DNA of 64,000 bases, taken from positions 164,501-228,500 of the forward strand of contig CAJNDS010002496.1 in assembly GCA_905221605.1 (NCBI GenBank). The letters run 5' to 3'. Position numbers and translations under genes: made by a program. Numbering within the stretch: the stretch's first letter is position 1; each line of letters starts with the position of its first letter. This document shows, piece after piece, positions 19,781 to 31,640 of the stretch. The notes below the pieces were generated by a model, which did no database searches, was not told where the DNA came from, and saw only the letters and a list, made by a program, of their open reading frames with translations. This DNA comes from Symbiodinium natans. Its lineage: Eukaryota; Sar; Dinophyceae; Suessiales; Symbiodiniaceae.

Positions 19781-21784
19781 ATAAGCAGTAAAACGAACAA
19801 AGCAAAACAACAGAAGACCGTAAGATGTCAAAAACATATAGAGAGAACAAACCAAAGGAAATACAAGATGTGATCGTAAGAAGGGTGTTGGTTTCGAATT
19901 TTTGAGGTCTTAATCCCGAATGATATGTGTTTATAAGAAGTTTAGCGAGTTGTATTGTCATGTTGATACACTGGTTTTGGTAATGTCAAAAGTTATTGCC
20001 CGAAGAGGCAGGGATCGGTAAGGACTGGCTAAGAAGTCAAATCCTGAAGCAGCGTAATGACTAACAGAGTTTGGTTGTTTTGACGAGTAAAGATTCTGGA
20101 AATATGGGGCGACGATGAAAGCAGTTCAAATCTAAGAAACTACAAGTCATTGTATAGGCCAGGGCATGACAGATAAGATAACAGCAGTCAATGCGAATGT
20201 AGTGGAGCGTGTTGAAGAAGGTGACAAATGACAGGTTGCAAATACATATGGACTATGGACATGAAAACCAGCCAGTTCTCGATAGGTATAGGTATGGTGC
20301 TCTAACTTAGGGTCTCTTGTTGTGCCCCTTTACAGCACGGCACCTTATAAACAGGACCTCTAGATCCTTATTTAGAGAACTACCTGTATGATACATGGCC
20401 ATGTAGCACCACGGGACGAGCTCCAACTGGGGGTCACAAAGAAGCGAGTAACATTGAAGTCAAGGCAAAAGCGACGTCACGGCACAAAAAAAAAAGGTAG
20501 CCGGCCCGAGCGTGCTTGCAGTGCCCAAAGATGATCGTTGGAGTGCCAATGGAGTGCCGTTGACATCCCGGAGTTATCATCGGCTTGCAGCTCGAAGCAA
20601 ACATTGAATGCGATCTTCTTTGTGAAGTTTAGCTATGTACGATTTGCAAATCGATTTGATGTTAAAGCCCTAAAGCTTTGACCGACAGCATGGCAGATTT
20701 TTTGAGCGCAAAAGGTGCCTTGCTGATGTCTTAAAAGCGTTGCCCAAAGACCAGAGACGATCAATGCAGGGTAGGCCATATCCGTGTCACCAGGATGAGT
20801 GCCTTTTCAGGTCGCAACAAGCAAGGTCGGGCTCAGAAACTTCGTGGCAGCCTCAGGTAACACCCAAGCACTTCCATCGATGAGTTCCTGTCCCAAAAAC
20901 CGAAGTACCAAGAGGTGAGGCTGCAGAGATGCAGTTGGGAAAAGGGGCTGTCATAAAGGCTACCTTCGACAACAGCTGGTTTCTCATAAGGTCCGATCGG
21001 CGGCGACGACGATAGCCCAATTTCGTCATCCGCTGAGCGCTTGCTCCATGCCGTTTCGCAAGATCGACCAGAGGCGCAAAAGGATTCAGAAGGGGCCTAG
21101 GCATCATGATCGGAAGGCAATGAAAGGACAAGCTGCGCACACTTGTTCTTGATTGGCTCGGGGGAATTTTCGCGTAGTGAGTTCTTGAGATGAAGTAGGA
21201 ATCATATTGTTGTTGTTCATGAGTGTATGTATGACTCTTGAAGAAATTAGGTGAACGTATGTGTCCCTTTCATGGCCCAACACAGCTCTCCAATGGAAGA
21301 GTCGCCCTGACTTCTGGGTCCATGAGGCTTCGAGACTCATGGAATTCCACAAAAACGGCCCGCTCGCTGGGTTTCCAGGGCTGTGTGGGGTCCGTGCTGT
21401 GGCAGGTGTATAGGGTTTGGGGTACAGGGTTGAGGTTGAAGGCCTTTTTTTGGTGAACGTTTGCTATCAGACTTCGACCGGCCCGGCCGCAAAGCGAGAC
21501 GCGTCCCTTGCTTGGGACAACCCCAAGTCGCAGCCCATGCTGTCTCATAAGCCTCCGGGATGGTAGAGGGCTTTCTGTAGCCCTAGCTTGCAGACGACCC
21601 TTAGATTCACCATGCTGCTTACGAGGGGGCTGACCTACCATCTCAGCACTTTGTTTTGCGGACTAAGCCCTGAATCCCAAGCGATTGGGCACTGTCTTCA
21701 GAGGCAACATGCCGATCACGGCTTTGATGGCTCCAGTGACCTTTGGACACCCGACTCTTTCCGTGACCGAGAACTCCGCGAGCC
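19781..21784. other. No supported gene; upstream region of the cupin gene
   Basis: The sequence goes from moderately AT-rich back to GC-rich towards 21784. A run of ten A occurs at about 20486-20495. Frames near 21238-21760 are short and unrecognised. Upstream exons or a 5' untranslated region of the cupin gene could lie in the last few hundred bases, but I see no decisive signal. Confidence 0.4.
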
Positions 21785-23492
21785 ATGCCCGTTTCCGGTG
21801 CCGGTGTCTTGGTCGTTTCCTTGGTCCAGCTTGCCTGGGCGCAGTATGAGATCCCCCAAGCGGCGATGGTGCCAAAGGGCTACGTCACCCCCGGCTGCTT
21901 CCAGGACAACTTGGAGGACAACCAGGTGTACTACCAACGCCTCAAAGACATGTTCAATCCGCATCAGACAAACACGTACTGCGGCGGCAACCTTTCCTTG
22001 AACGTGAACCATCCCTGCAAGTGGTGCGGCGGCCAGGCGCAAATGACCGTCGGACCAGTAATCAACCAGTGCCAGTGGAGCATGCGTGCTTTCCACTGGC
22101 ATGACAGTTCCAACGAATGGGGCTCCTTGACTCAAGGAGTCATGCAGGTGTACCTTGCCTCACCCAACAGCTTGCCTTGGAAGGTGAGCGTGAACACCAT
22201 TGGAGCTGGCGGCGTTTGGTTCTTCCCAATGGGATGGCCCCACGCGTTCCTGTGTGTCTCCGAAGAAGGTTGCAACTACGTCTTGACCTTCGACGGTCCG
22301 CAGGCCGTTGCAGTGAACGACCACATGTTGGCCCAGAGCTATTCCTCCTTGCCTTCCAAGATTGCGTCCTTTGTTCAAGGTATGACGGAGGAAGAGTGGG
22401 CTACAGCCAAGCCGAAGGTGGACAGCGTGGTGCCGGACTTCTATGTGAATGTGAACCCCGAGGAGTTCAAGTGGCTTGAGGAAGAGCTCGCTCTTCCGGC
22501 TGCGGTGAACGGTTCGGATGTCGAGGTCAAGGACAACCGTCCCAACCTGGGCGTGAACGTCGAGGTTTGGAACATCCGAACCGCGCAGTTCCCTTTTGCC
22601 ACGCAGATGTCGCAGCAGCGCATCAAGCTCGGGTCCTGTGGCTTCCGGAGCCCGGTGTGGATCACCAACGCCAACGCGCTCATGACGGTGGTGAGCGGCA
22701 AAGTCAACGCCTTCGTTCAGGGCGGAATCAGCGGAGGCTTTGACATCGCAATCTCCGGGACGACCTACAATGGCACCAACCTCGAGGCCAACGACGCCTT
22801 CTACTTCCCCATCCGCCGCAACTACTGGATTGAGGAGGGGCAAGTCTCAAGCGCTCCCCGAACCCCCTCCAGCGTTCCTGTATGGTTTATAGGGTTCATA
22901 TGGTTCATAGGGTTCATAGGGTTTATTATGGGGTTTAGGGAACGAGACGGACGCCCGCTCTGACGCCCATGCAGGAAGCCACTTGCGAGGAGGGCGCCGA
23001 GGCCGAGGTGATCGTGATCTTCGACGTCGGCGATTGGGTCGGCTTTGAGATGGCCGACGGCTTCGGCTGCCGCAACACCAACGGCGGGAGGGGGGAAGGG
23101 GCGGGGGGGTGGGGGTGTGGGGTTGGGGACGGGTTCGGTGCAGAAGCACTTTCTTTTGTTCGTCGAAGAAGAATCGTGCCAATTAGCCTGTGTACTGGAG
23201 TCAGGGCTCATCGTCAAGGGCGGCAAGGGCCTGGACTTTGCGCACGAAGCCGTGCCTCGGGCCTAATAGCTCGTGCAGGGGTTGTCAAGGGTTGGGGCTG
23301 AGGGTTGCAGAAGGTGCACGTGGTTCGCGCCAGGCCTTGGGCGGCATCCAGTGCCCGGAGACGGTTCCCAACGAGCCGCAGCTCCGCCAGAAGGAGCAGA
23401 AGGGACAGCTGCGCCGCCACCGCCAGGACGACGCCATGTCTTTCCTGCAGCAGCCCGGGAGCGGGGACACGGAGGAGAAGGTGGAGCTGTGA
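21785..23492 (+). CDS. Secreted bicupin protein, oxalate decarboxylase-like
   Basis: The ATG at 21785 opens a hydrophobic signal peptide (residues 1 to about 19, ...VQLAWA|QYEIP), so the product is probably secreted or vacuolar. The first cupin carries all four metal ligands expected for manganese: His104 and His106 (FHWHD), Glu111 (SNEWG) and His153 (MGWPHAF). Its context GGVWFFPMGWPHAF resembles oxalate decarboxylase, which converts oxalate to formate and CO2. The second cupin (about residues 275-370) lacks the ligands. Exon 1 ends at 22843. A GT-AG intron (22844-22974) has a GGTTCATAG-type minisatellite, and exon 2 resumes at 22975 with EATCEEGAEAEVIVIFD in frame. The last exon probably ends at the TGA 23490-23492 (...GSGDTEEKVEL); splice sites between about 23090 and 23330 are unresolved. 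A germin-like non-enzymatic role is possible. Confidence 0.8.
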
Positions 23493-24791
23493 GCTGCAAC
23501 CTCGCAAATTGGTCGCAGCCGAAGTGGAGCCAGACGAGCCCACATTCTTGGCAGATATTCAGCGTTTCAGAGCGTTTCAGATTGTTTCAGACAGTTTCAG
23601 ACGTCTTCCGACAGCGCCCCCCCCGTTTTGTAGCATCGTTCCCCGGCAGGGTGAGCTCAAGCTCCAGCGCGCTTTCCGCAGCGACAACCCTGACTCTCGC
23701 TCATGTGCATACGTCTTATCGTGCATGGGAGCGACTCGAACAGGAGCTGTGGAGATCAAAAAGGGCCCATGGCTACGGCCACATCACTGCCAAGATGGTA
23801 TAGAGGTTGCCCTGTGAATATAGCCGTGTATGGTTCCAGGGGCTCACATCGACATATTCAGCACTGGGCTGTGAGAAATCTACCCGCTCAGGGCCCACGC
23901 TGGCTCAAGTAGGGCAAGGTAGATAGAGGCCAAGGCGCGGTCCGTTTGGGTTGATAGTAGCAATATAGTAGCCAAAACCCTGCATCACATCGATTGCAAA
24001 AGAACGTTGTGCTTTTGCCACTTTCGTCGTTGGCAGCTACTGATTCATCATGGCAAGCTTCAGCCATACCTGCTGGTATTTTCTGCATTTTCTGCTAGCA
24101 TTGCTCTACGGCTACTTGTCTGGTGTTCTCAGACGGAAAGGGTTGTTTGTTTGGGTCATTGCTTGGAACTCTGTTCTTGCAGGAGTCTTGATGCGCTATG
24201 ATGCATTTACGCCTCGGCAGCCTGGCTGTCTTGTGCACGCCTGCTGTCCATCCAGTCGGGCCGCATAGACGGAAAGCCGCTACAAGGATCAACCAAAAAA
24301 ACACCCGGGAGCACCCGACCCGTAAATCCAAGCGCACATCAGATGCTGCAGCCCAGAGCCTAAAAAGCAAGGATTTGAATCGTACCGTTGTGTCACATCC
24401 CCGATCCAGTGTTTGCGCGTCCGATGAGCCTCACATGGTCATGTCGAGGTCACACAACTATCGAGAAGGGGGCAAAGCAGCTTTCATGTTTCCGCATAAA
24501 ATGGCTTTTTCATATCTGCTCCTTTGCCCTACTGAACAATCTGTGGAAGGTGTGAAGCACCAAATGTCGCGATTTGCCCACTTCTACAGATTGCAGAAAA
24601 CTGACTCTGCCAGCTCCTTGAGTGTTCAAGATTGAAGGAACTTTTTTGGGTTCCCTGCAAAGTTATAGCATCAATCGCAGGAGTTGGAAGTTCAGGGTTA
24701 AGGCATTGACCAAAAACGGGCCGACTCTCTTGGTTCAAGGACCTCGAGGTGACGGCAGTTTTTTACCATTGCAGATTTTGGAGAGCGAGCC
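23493..24791. other. Intergenic stretch with one possible small ORF
   Basis: 23555-23605 repeats a CAGAGCGTTTCAGATTG-like word. An ATG frame at 24050-24268 (72 codons) starts MASFSHTCWYF and has two hydrophobic segments, but no homolog that I recognise. The stretch before 24791 may be the deubiquitinase promoter or leader. Confidence 0.35.
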
Positions 24792-27700
24792 ATGGACAGC
24801 GATGTGCAGCAGCTGGTGGACATGGGTTTCGGTTACCCAGAAGCAGAGCTCGCTCTGCGTGAAGCAGGCAACATGGAGCAGGCGCTGGAGCTTCTCTTGA
24901 CTGGTACGCTTTCCACCGAGCCTGCCGAGCCTGATGAGACAAAGCCCGACAAGGCAAACCGCTTCAGCCCACTGGACACTGCTGCACCTGACAATGAATG
25001 GCCTGAGTTGCCAAAGCCAAGCACTTCCTCCGGCTATGCTAAAGGGTCAGAAAGGCCACCTGGATTGGACCAGGCAAAGGACGACCTTGGCGCAGCTTGG
25101 GATTTGTCTATGGAGGAGTTCGGGTAAAAATTCTAACCATCGCCGTTGCGCGTTTTTCCCCAATTCCCACTTTTTGGGTCTTTGAAGGACATGGTGCCAA
25201 CGCCCCAAATGCCACGGCCAAATGGGTTGCCATGTGGACTACTGAACGTGGGGAACACTTGCTTCTGCCCGGCACAGACATGTTTGTGCATTTTTATCAT
25301 GTGCCGATAGCTTAGCCGGCTTAGCCTTTGATCGAAGTCTCTGTGTAGCATGCGGTTCTAGAGATGGCGCCTGAGGTTATGTAAACTCTTTGCTTCAAAC
25401 GCTCTTCCATGCTGAGCAATTTCGAGATCAGCTGCTGAGCTTTCGGCCTCCTGCAGCCGAAGATCGCAGCAAAAGTGCCCAAGGTGCCCAAGGTGCCCCA
25501 GGCGCCCCGGGTGGCCAAGGTGCCTTGACGCTTTGGCAGAGTCTTTGCTTGGCTGGCAAAATGTCTGAGAGATTCTGAGAGGCGCTTGGAGCAGATTTTT
25601 TCAGCCAGGTGCGCACACGGCTGAGAGCATGGCTGCAGAGCGTCGTCGCGAGCATGCCCTACAGCTTGTGCTTGAGCTGAGAAAGCTCTTCGCATACTGA
25701 GCCGGCCTTGGACTTCCGGGATGTTTCCATGTTTCCATGTTTCCATGTTTCCCCATCTCTTACGTGAGGAGTGCTTTTCAGTCACTTCAATTAGTCCATT
25801 GGGATTTCTGACTGTAGCATCCAAACCGCACTCGAGGCCATCTGTCGGAGCGCAGCTGTGTTAGCCCTGCTCAACTACTCCACGAGCTGGTTGATTTGCA
25901 GGGTCATCAGCTCCCTGTGGGTGGCCAAGAGGACTGCAAGCAACATCTTGTTCTAATTTCTTCTGATTTCTTCTGCCCCTGTTGTTCGTCTTACTGCCTT
26001 ACGCACGAACGCACTTCTGCCAGCTCTGGTCTTCGAACTCTCAGGATGTCAGTGAATTCATGTTGAAGTTTGTCGACCAACTCGAGGAGACCAGCAAGAT
26101 TCGGGCTCTGAGTTCCTGGCAAAATATGATAGCCGATAGCCTGTGCAGTTTGCGCAAGTTTCCAAAGTTTCCAGGAGGGAATCGCTTCTGATGCGACGGA
26201 GGAGGGTGCAAAGGGGACACAGGAGGACTCGTACCAGGAACGAAAAAACTCGGCATGTGCACCGCGTGTCAGTTCTGTAGCATTCTGTAGCATTGGCCGA
26301 AGATGATGGTGCATCTTGCGCTTCTCTGTGGTCGCGTCAGGACGAAAGCTCGAAGAACTCGAGAAGCTCGGAAAGCTCGAAAAGCTCGACGGTCCTTCAC
26401 GAGCTGCTCTATGGAGAGCAGGTACAAATCTTCTCTTACGTGGACAAACAGACAGCCTCTGAGCCAGACAAAGAGCCCATCGAGCCCATCGAGCCCATCG
26501 TCAGCTCAGAGCAAAGCGATTTCCTGCAGATCTTTCTGGATGTCAAGTACAGGAATCTCTACGCAGCTTGGGCAGCGGCGAACGAACAGTGTGTGGACTA
26601 TACCACCCCAGCTGGAAGCAAGGCGCGAACTCTTCATGTTTCTCGGAAATCACAACTGTGACAGAAGGACGCGTTTAATGTTTCTCATTGTCTGCAGTTG
26701 CTGTTGTGCCAGGCACAGGGCAAGACTCGCGTTTGGATTAGAAGGCTTCCCAAGCTCCTTTTCTTCCAGCTGCAGCGTGTAGCCTTTGATCCGGAAACCA
26801 AGGCGGGAAGACGAAAGAGTAAATATGAGGTCTTGACGTTTGGGTGTATCTTGTTCTGACGAATCTTTTAACTGTTGTATGCTGACTGGTTCTACAGGAG
26901 CAGGTGAAGTTGGAGGATGAGTTCGACTTCGAGAGCACCATTTATCCCGATCGTTTCATGCAAAGGAGTGGGATCTTGAAAATTAGGTTTTTCTGAAGCT
27001 TCATCCATCATGCTCGAAGTTTGGCGAGGAACGAGGCCACCGTGCTGCAGGTAGAGCAGACCGCACAGCGTCTGCGTCAACAGATGCTAGAGAAAGAGCT
27101 CGCGTTGCAGCGCTTTCGGCAGTACCAGGACAGCTCCACCATGCCTATTCCGCCGTTCTTGCTTGTTCTGGGCTTTCTTATTGTCGTTGCTGGTCGCTGT
27201 TGTAATTTGATGTAACTTCCTGAAAGGCCGCAGAGTGTCCGAGCACTTCACTTCCAGTGACGACATTGCTTCGAGGCGCTGCCAACTGCTTGGAAGCAAA
27301 TGCCATGGCCCTCCGACTCGGCCTCCGATCAGATCGATCGAGCGAAGAGAGCCAGGAAAGCGAGCATGGCAAGCATGGCGAGCATGGTGAGCATGGCGAG
27401 GTGCTGAAAGACCCGGTCCATTCTGCCGCTCTCACTGCTTGGACGACTTCGACAAAGGATGCAGACGTCGATTGGATTCAGGCTTGGCGTGCTTCCGCTT
27501 CCGACCCGGTCCAAACGCTCCGAGCTTTAGCAGACACATGCCAGAACCAGGAGGGGCGATTGCAGGAGGAAGTGACCTCGCTTGATAGACAGCTCTCAGA
27601 GGCCTATGCACCCTTACAGAAGGAGCCTTATCACTTGTACGGGATCTGGGTCCATCAAGGTCAAGAGGCTGAAGCCAGGTCTGGTCACTACGTGGCCTTT

Positions 27701-29574
27701 TTGAAGGACTGGCGAAAGAACCGATGGATGCGCTTCAGCGACTCCTCTGTCCAAGTTGCAACATGGGAGGAGGTCAGGAAGGCGGCCCTCGGCGGCGATT
27801 GCGGCGAAGGCGAAGGCGGAACATCTCCGCAGAATGCGCAAAGTGGTGCCCAGAACGTGAGGTCAAAGTCTCGATCCTCTGCCTATGTTCTCGTTTACAT
27901 GGAGGCCGGGCTTGCTGAATCTCAGCAAAAAGAGCCGGATGCAGCAGGCGACTTGGTTCGCTTGATTCCTGCGGAGCTGCTGGAAGAGATTCAAACAGAC
28001 AATCGAGCGCTCCAAAACGAACGTGGCAGCTGGCAGGAGCAGGTCAAGGTCCGTGAGCTGCGTCAGCATGCCCAGGCCATCTTCCAAGAATATGCGATGC
28101 TTTTGCATCGTTGGGAGCCAAAGAAGCGGCTGGGGGATGCGTCGGGTAACCCTCACTCACAGGATCCCAACCACCGGAAACAGCTCAACGATCCCGTGCC
28201 ATGGATGCAAGCTCTCAGCATAGAGCTCTCAGCTCAGCATCGCTTGAGTGGATCTTGTTGGGTTCTGTCGCGCTGGGGCAGGGCCGCTAGGGCCGCTAGG
28301 ACCGCTAGGCTTTATGTTGGCATTGTAGGCGCCTTTTCCTTGCCACCAGTATCATTCATGGTAGGCAACACCCAGCTCTGAGGCATTAATGGGCATTGAG
28401 CTGTACTTATACAAATCTGGCGGGGAGCAAGAAGTTTTTCACTATCTCCTCAAGAAGAGCTTGGATGAGCAGCGGAAAGTCCGGTGCTGGCAGTTGGAAG
28501 ATGAGGGGAGGATCCTGTCTTTTCTTGCAGAGACCTTGCGAAGCCAGGACTGCTCCTTTGCTTTGTTGTTTAGCCTTTTTTTCCATCAACGAGTCAGGTT
28601 TTGTTCAGCATTCTTAGCTTCTGTATTCCCTGCACCCTGCCCGCGCCAACGAAGCTTGGAACAACAACCAATGTCCGCTGGCCGAGGTTATGTCAAGATG
28701 CTCAGAGAGAAGTCGTCCGGCGAGTGCAATGAGGGCCCGAACTCAGCCTCAACTGAGAGGCCGAACTCAGAGCCATCCACGTCAGGGAGAGAACGGAGAG
28801 AGTGTGAATTGGTGGAGCTGGACCATGAAGCTTTGCTCAGCAAGTACAACAACGTTCTCGTCGAGGCGCACATTCTGGATGAGGTCGGAGTTTGCATAAA
28901 ATGTGGCGGTTTCTAGTGGCAGTCATGGTGGCAGGTTGACAGCATGCATGTTGCGATACGTTGCGATGATGCAAGAAAATGCTTTGTCTCAGGCTTTGCA
29001 ACTGCTGAAGCGTGAGGGTGGTTTAGCGCTTCCTCGAGCAATCGGCCTACTTGCCATGCTGTGGGCACAGTTCAGCTTGGACCTTGACTATCAGTTCAGG
29101 CACAATGAAGTGCTACTGGTCCTGAGCGCCCTGATGTACAACACGGTGTCTTGCATCGAGGATCAGGATGTCCTACTACATCAGAACTATCGGGAGCTTG
29201 GGGAGTACTTCTACATAGTCTTAAGCTGCGTCGAATGGCCACGAAACTGGAAGTTACCTCTGCAACAACGTATCTTAAAGATGTTCCCCAACGCGGCTGA
29301 CGTGATGGAGACAGCTCTGAATGCCGTTCTGCATGCGAGGGCTGAGCGTGAAGGGGCTACTGGCGTAGTGGCGACGAGCACGCACGCTGACCAGAAACAA
29401 CTGGTGCTAGTACGATCGCTGGTATATCTTGATGGCAAGACGCTTGAGGATTTCGGAGAGCATCCACCGCCAGGCGAGGCTTTCTTTGACCGGCACCGTG
29501 CTCTCTGGTCTTGGGCCATGCAGAATGACAAGCTCCTGGCGAAAGAATTTGTTTCGTTGGCTTCTCCCACTTAG
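24792..29574 (+). CDS. USP25/28-like ubiquitin-specific protease (multi-exon)
   Basis: A cysteine protease that removes ubiquitin. Exon 1 (ATG 24792 to about 25123) encodes a UBA domain (QQLVDMGFGYPEAELALREA). Exon 2 (25188-25260) ends GLLNVGNT and exon 3 starts at 25376, giving the Cys box NTCYVNSLLQTLFH; the catalytic Cys codon is split T|GT by a GC-AG intron. Later exons: about 25632-25699 (LVLELRKLFAY), 25902-25928, 26045 onward (DVSEFMLKFVDQLEE), about 26293-26640 (HELLYGEQVQIF), 26698-26815, 26898-26965, about 27020-27140, and 27257 to about 28240 with the His box SGHYVAFLKDWRKNRWMRFSD and AYVLVYMEAG. Helical C-terminal segments at about 28389-28915 and 28930-29574 probably belong to the same gene. 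A domain order of UBA, catalytic domain and long helical tail fits USP25/28. Exon ends are estimates, and the exon 1-2 junction is unresolved. Confidence 0.85.
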
Positions 29575-30409
29575 CCTTCAAGAAGTGGCCATAGTGCCAT
29601 GGCGATCTGGCCATGGCCCCCGCCCTTGATTTCCGTAGAGATCCCATTCTCATTCCCTTCTGGACATCCTCGAAATGATCTCCGACATCGACAAGAAGTG
29701 GCCGCTGTGGGCGCCCCCTCACATCACCCTGGCCTTGGAGATCACCACGTCGCAGGCATTCGCAGATGCCAGAGAAACCATCCAAGTTCCGTCTACATCC
29801 GCAACAGCCGCATTCTTGCGCGAAAGGAAGATGCGTTGTGCTATGATAGAGCTAACAGAGAGGTGCTCTAGACAGCTAGCTTCAGTGCACCGTTGCACTA
29901 GAGGGTAGTTGATGCCTTCCTGGCAGCTAGCAGGTCTGCATGTCAAAGTACGCATAAAGCTCGCGCACCTCCGGCCCGTCGCTAAGGAGACTCGAAAGTC
30001 ACATAGCTTCATGTAGCTAGAGACCCTGAGCCCGAAAGAGCATGGCCATGCCGAAGCATGGTTGACAACATGGTGAGTGGGTAAGGCAGGAAAAGACAGA
30101 TAAGAGCCAATCGAAGCTTATGGTGCGTAGCAATGCGAGACTTCGTGGATCGATGGGCCCGCAACCGCTTTGTTCTGGCGCAGCCGGCAAGTGACTTCAT
30201 TGGTGCAAGGCTGTGGAGTAGGGGGCGCCTGATGATTGCCAGGTGGTTCTACTCATGGGGTCATACTCTGTCCAGAGGCAGGGGTGATTGGAACTTGTGC
30301 TGTGAGTCTTGCACCTTTCCAAATATGTGCAGCTTGCTCATCACCGCTTCGAAGAAGCGGGTCGCGTGCCCCTTCGTACTGCATTCCGTATTAGCTACTG
30401 CATGTGTAT
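29575..30409. other. No supported gene downstream of the deubiquitinase
   Basis: A + frame beginning near 29675 (ISDIDKKWPLWAPPHITLALEIT) looks protein-like and might be a further exon, but no splice pair or domain supports it. The rest shows only short frames. Confidence 0.35.
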
Positions 30410-30476
30410 ATGTATGCATGCATGCATGCATGCATGCATGCATGCATGCATGCATGTATGTATGTATGTATGTATG

Positions 30477-30510
<34 letters not shown>

Positions 30511-30556
30511 TGTAGGTATGTATCTGTATATATGTGAATATATATATATATATTAT
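30410..30556. repeat. ATGC/ATGT microsatellite
   Basis: Runs of CATG, then TGTA, then TATA units, about 145 bp in all. Frames through it (HACMHACM, YVCMYVCM) are repeat artefacts. Confidence 0.95.
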
Positions 30557-31640
30557 AATCTGTAGATGTGTGGGCAAGTTGCTGTATGTAGCATGCAGTT
30601 AGAAGTGTGGCTGGAGGTACAGCGCAGATGTTGCGGTTCTTTTGGCTGAGCTGCTGAAGCTCATTTTTGCCGCAGCAATGCTGCCGCCGGAGGCCCCACG
30701 GAAACGAAGGCAACAAAGGCGCTCAAGCCTGCACCCGGTGCATTTGGCCTTGTTCAGGTACGGTCTGCTATGTCCGTCTCAGGGCGATGGCTTTATGCCA
30801 TTCCTGCTATGCTTTACACCTTGCAGAACCGTCTCGTGTCGGGAACTCAGCAAGCAAACAAGCAAGCCCAGTGAGTCCAGTTCAAGAACTGGGGCCAAAA
30901 CCAAGAGAGCAATCATGCCGTCAACCTGGTCATCGAATCTGGGTTTAGGTGACCATGTCAGTTAATTGTAAACGCTTGCGCGTGTCGCCTTGGCAGCTGG
31001 GCCGAAACCGGGGCGTGCACGTCGGCGCAGCTCGGAGTTTCCAGTTTGCACCAGGCTGCAGATGCAGAAAGTGGGTTTGGGGCATCGCGGAAAAAGAGCC
31101 GGAGAGCAGCCGACCCGTCAACTTGAAACCTTGGAACCCGTAGCGTAGGTATGCGTAGGTGAGCTTGGTAATGGCTGGCAGTGTCAGCAGGCTGTGCAGA
31201 TCTGTGCAGCACGTTCTGTGCACTTGTCGTCGGTACTCATGTGCCTGTTGCCAAGGAAAGTTCGTGTAGGGTGCTCGTGGGCGCGTTGTGAAGCGAAGCT
31301 TGGGTAGGGTGGTGGGAAGGCGTTGAAGCCGGGCTTTCCCACCTGCCCAGCAGTATGGGTCTGACAGACCCCAACGAGTCCCAGAGTTGGAAAACAAAAA
31401 AGGCATTCCAAATGCCAAGCAGCGGCTCTCTTCTTTTTTCAGCCTTCTGCCTCTGGGGAGCGACGGGCGGGCCCACCCCCGCAGCATCGGATTGGGACCA
31501 TGGTCTGCTTGTTCCCGCCGCCTGGGAGACCGAGGCGAATTCTACTGGAGTCCCCAAATCAGCTGCACATTCTGGCTTTCGAACTATGTCGTTTAAGATT
31601 CCTCACCTAGACCTTTCTTTAGTAGAACAAGAAGCATTCT
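30557..31640. other. No supported gene
   Basis: Short frames on both strands with no domain. A + frame at 31355-31846 runs into the purine-rich repeat and is not credible as a gene. Confidence 0.4.
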
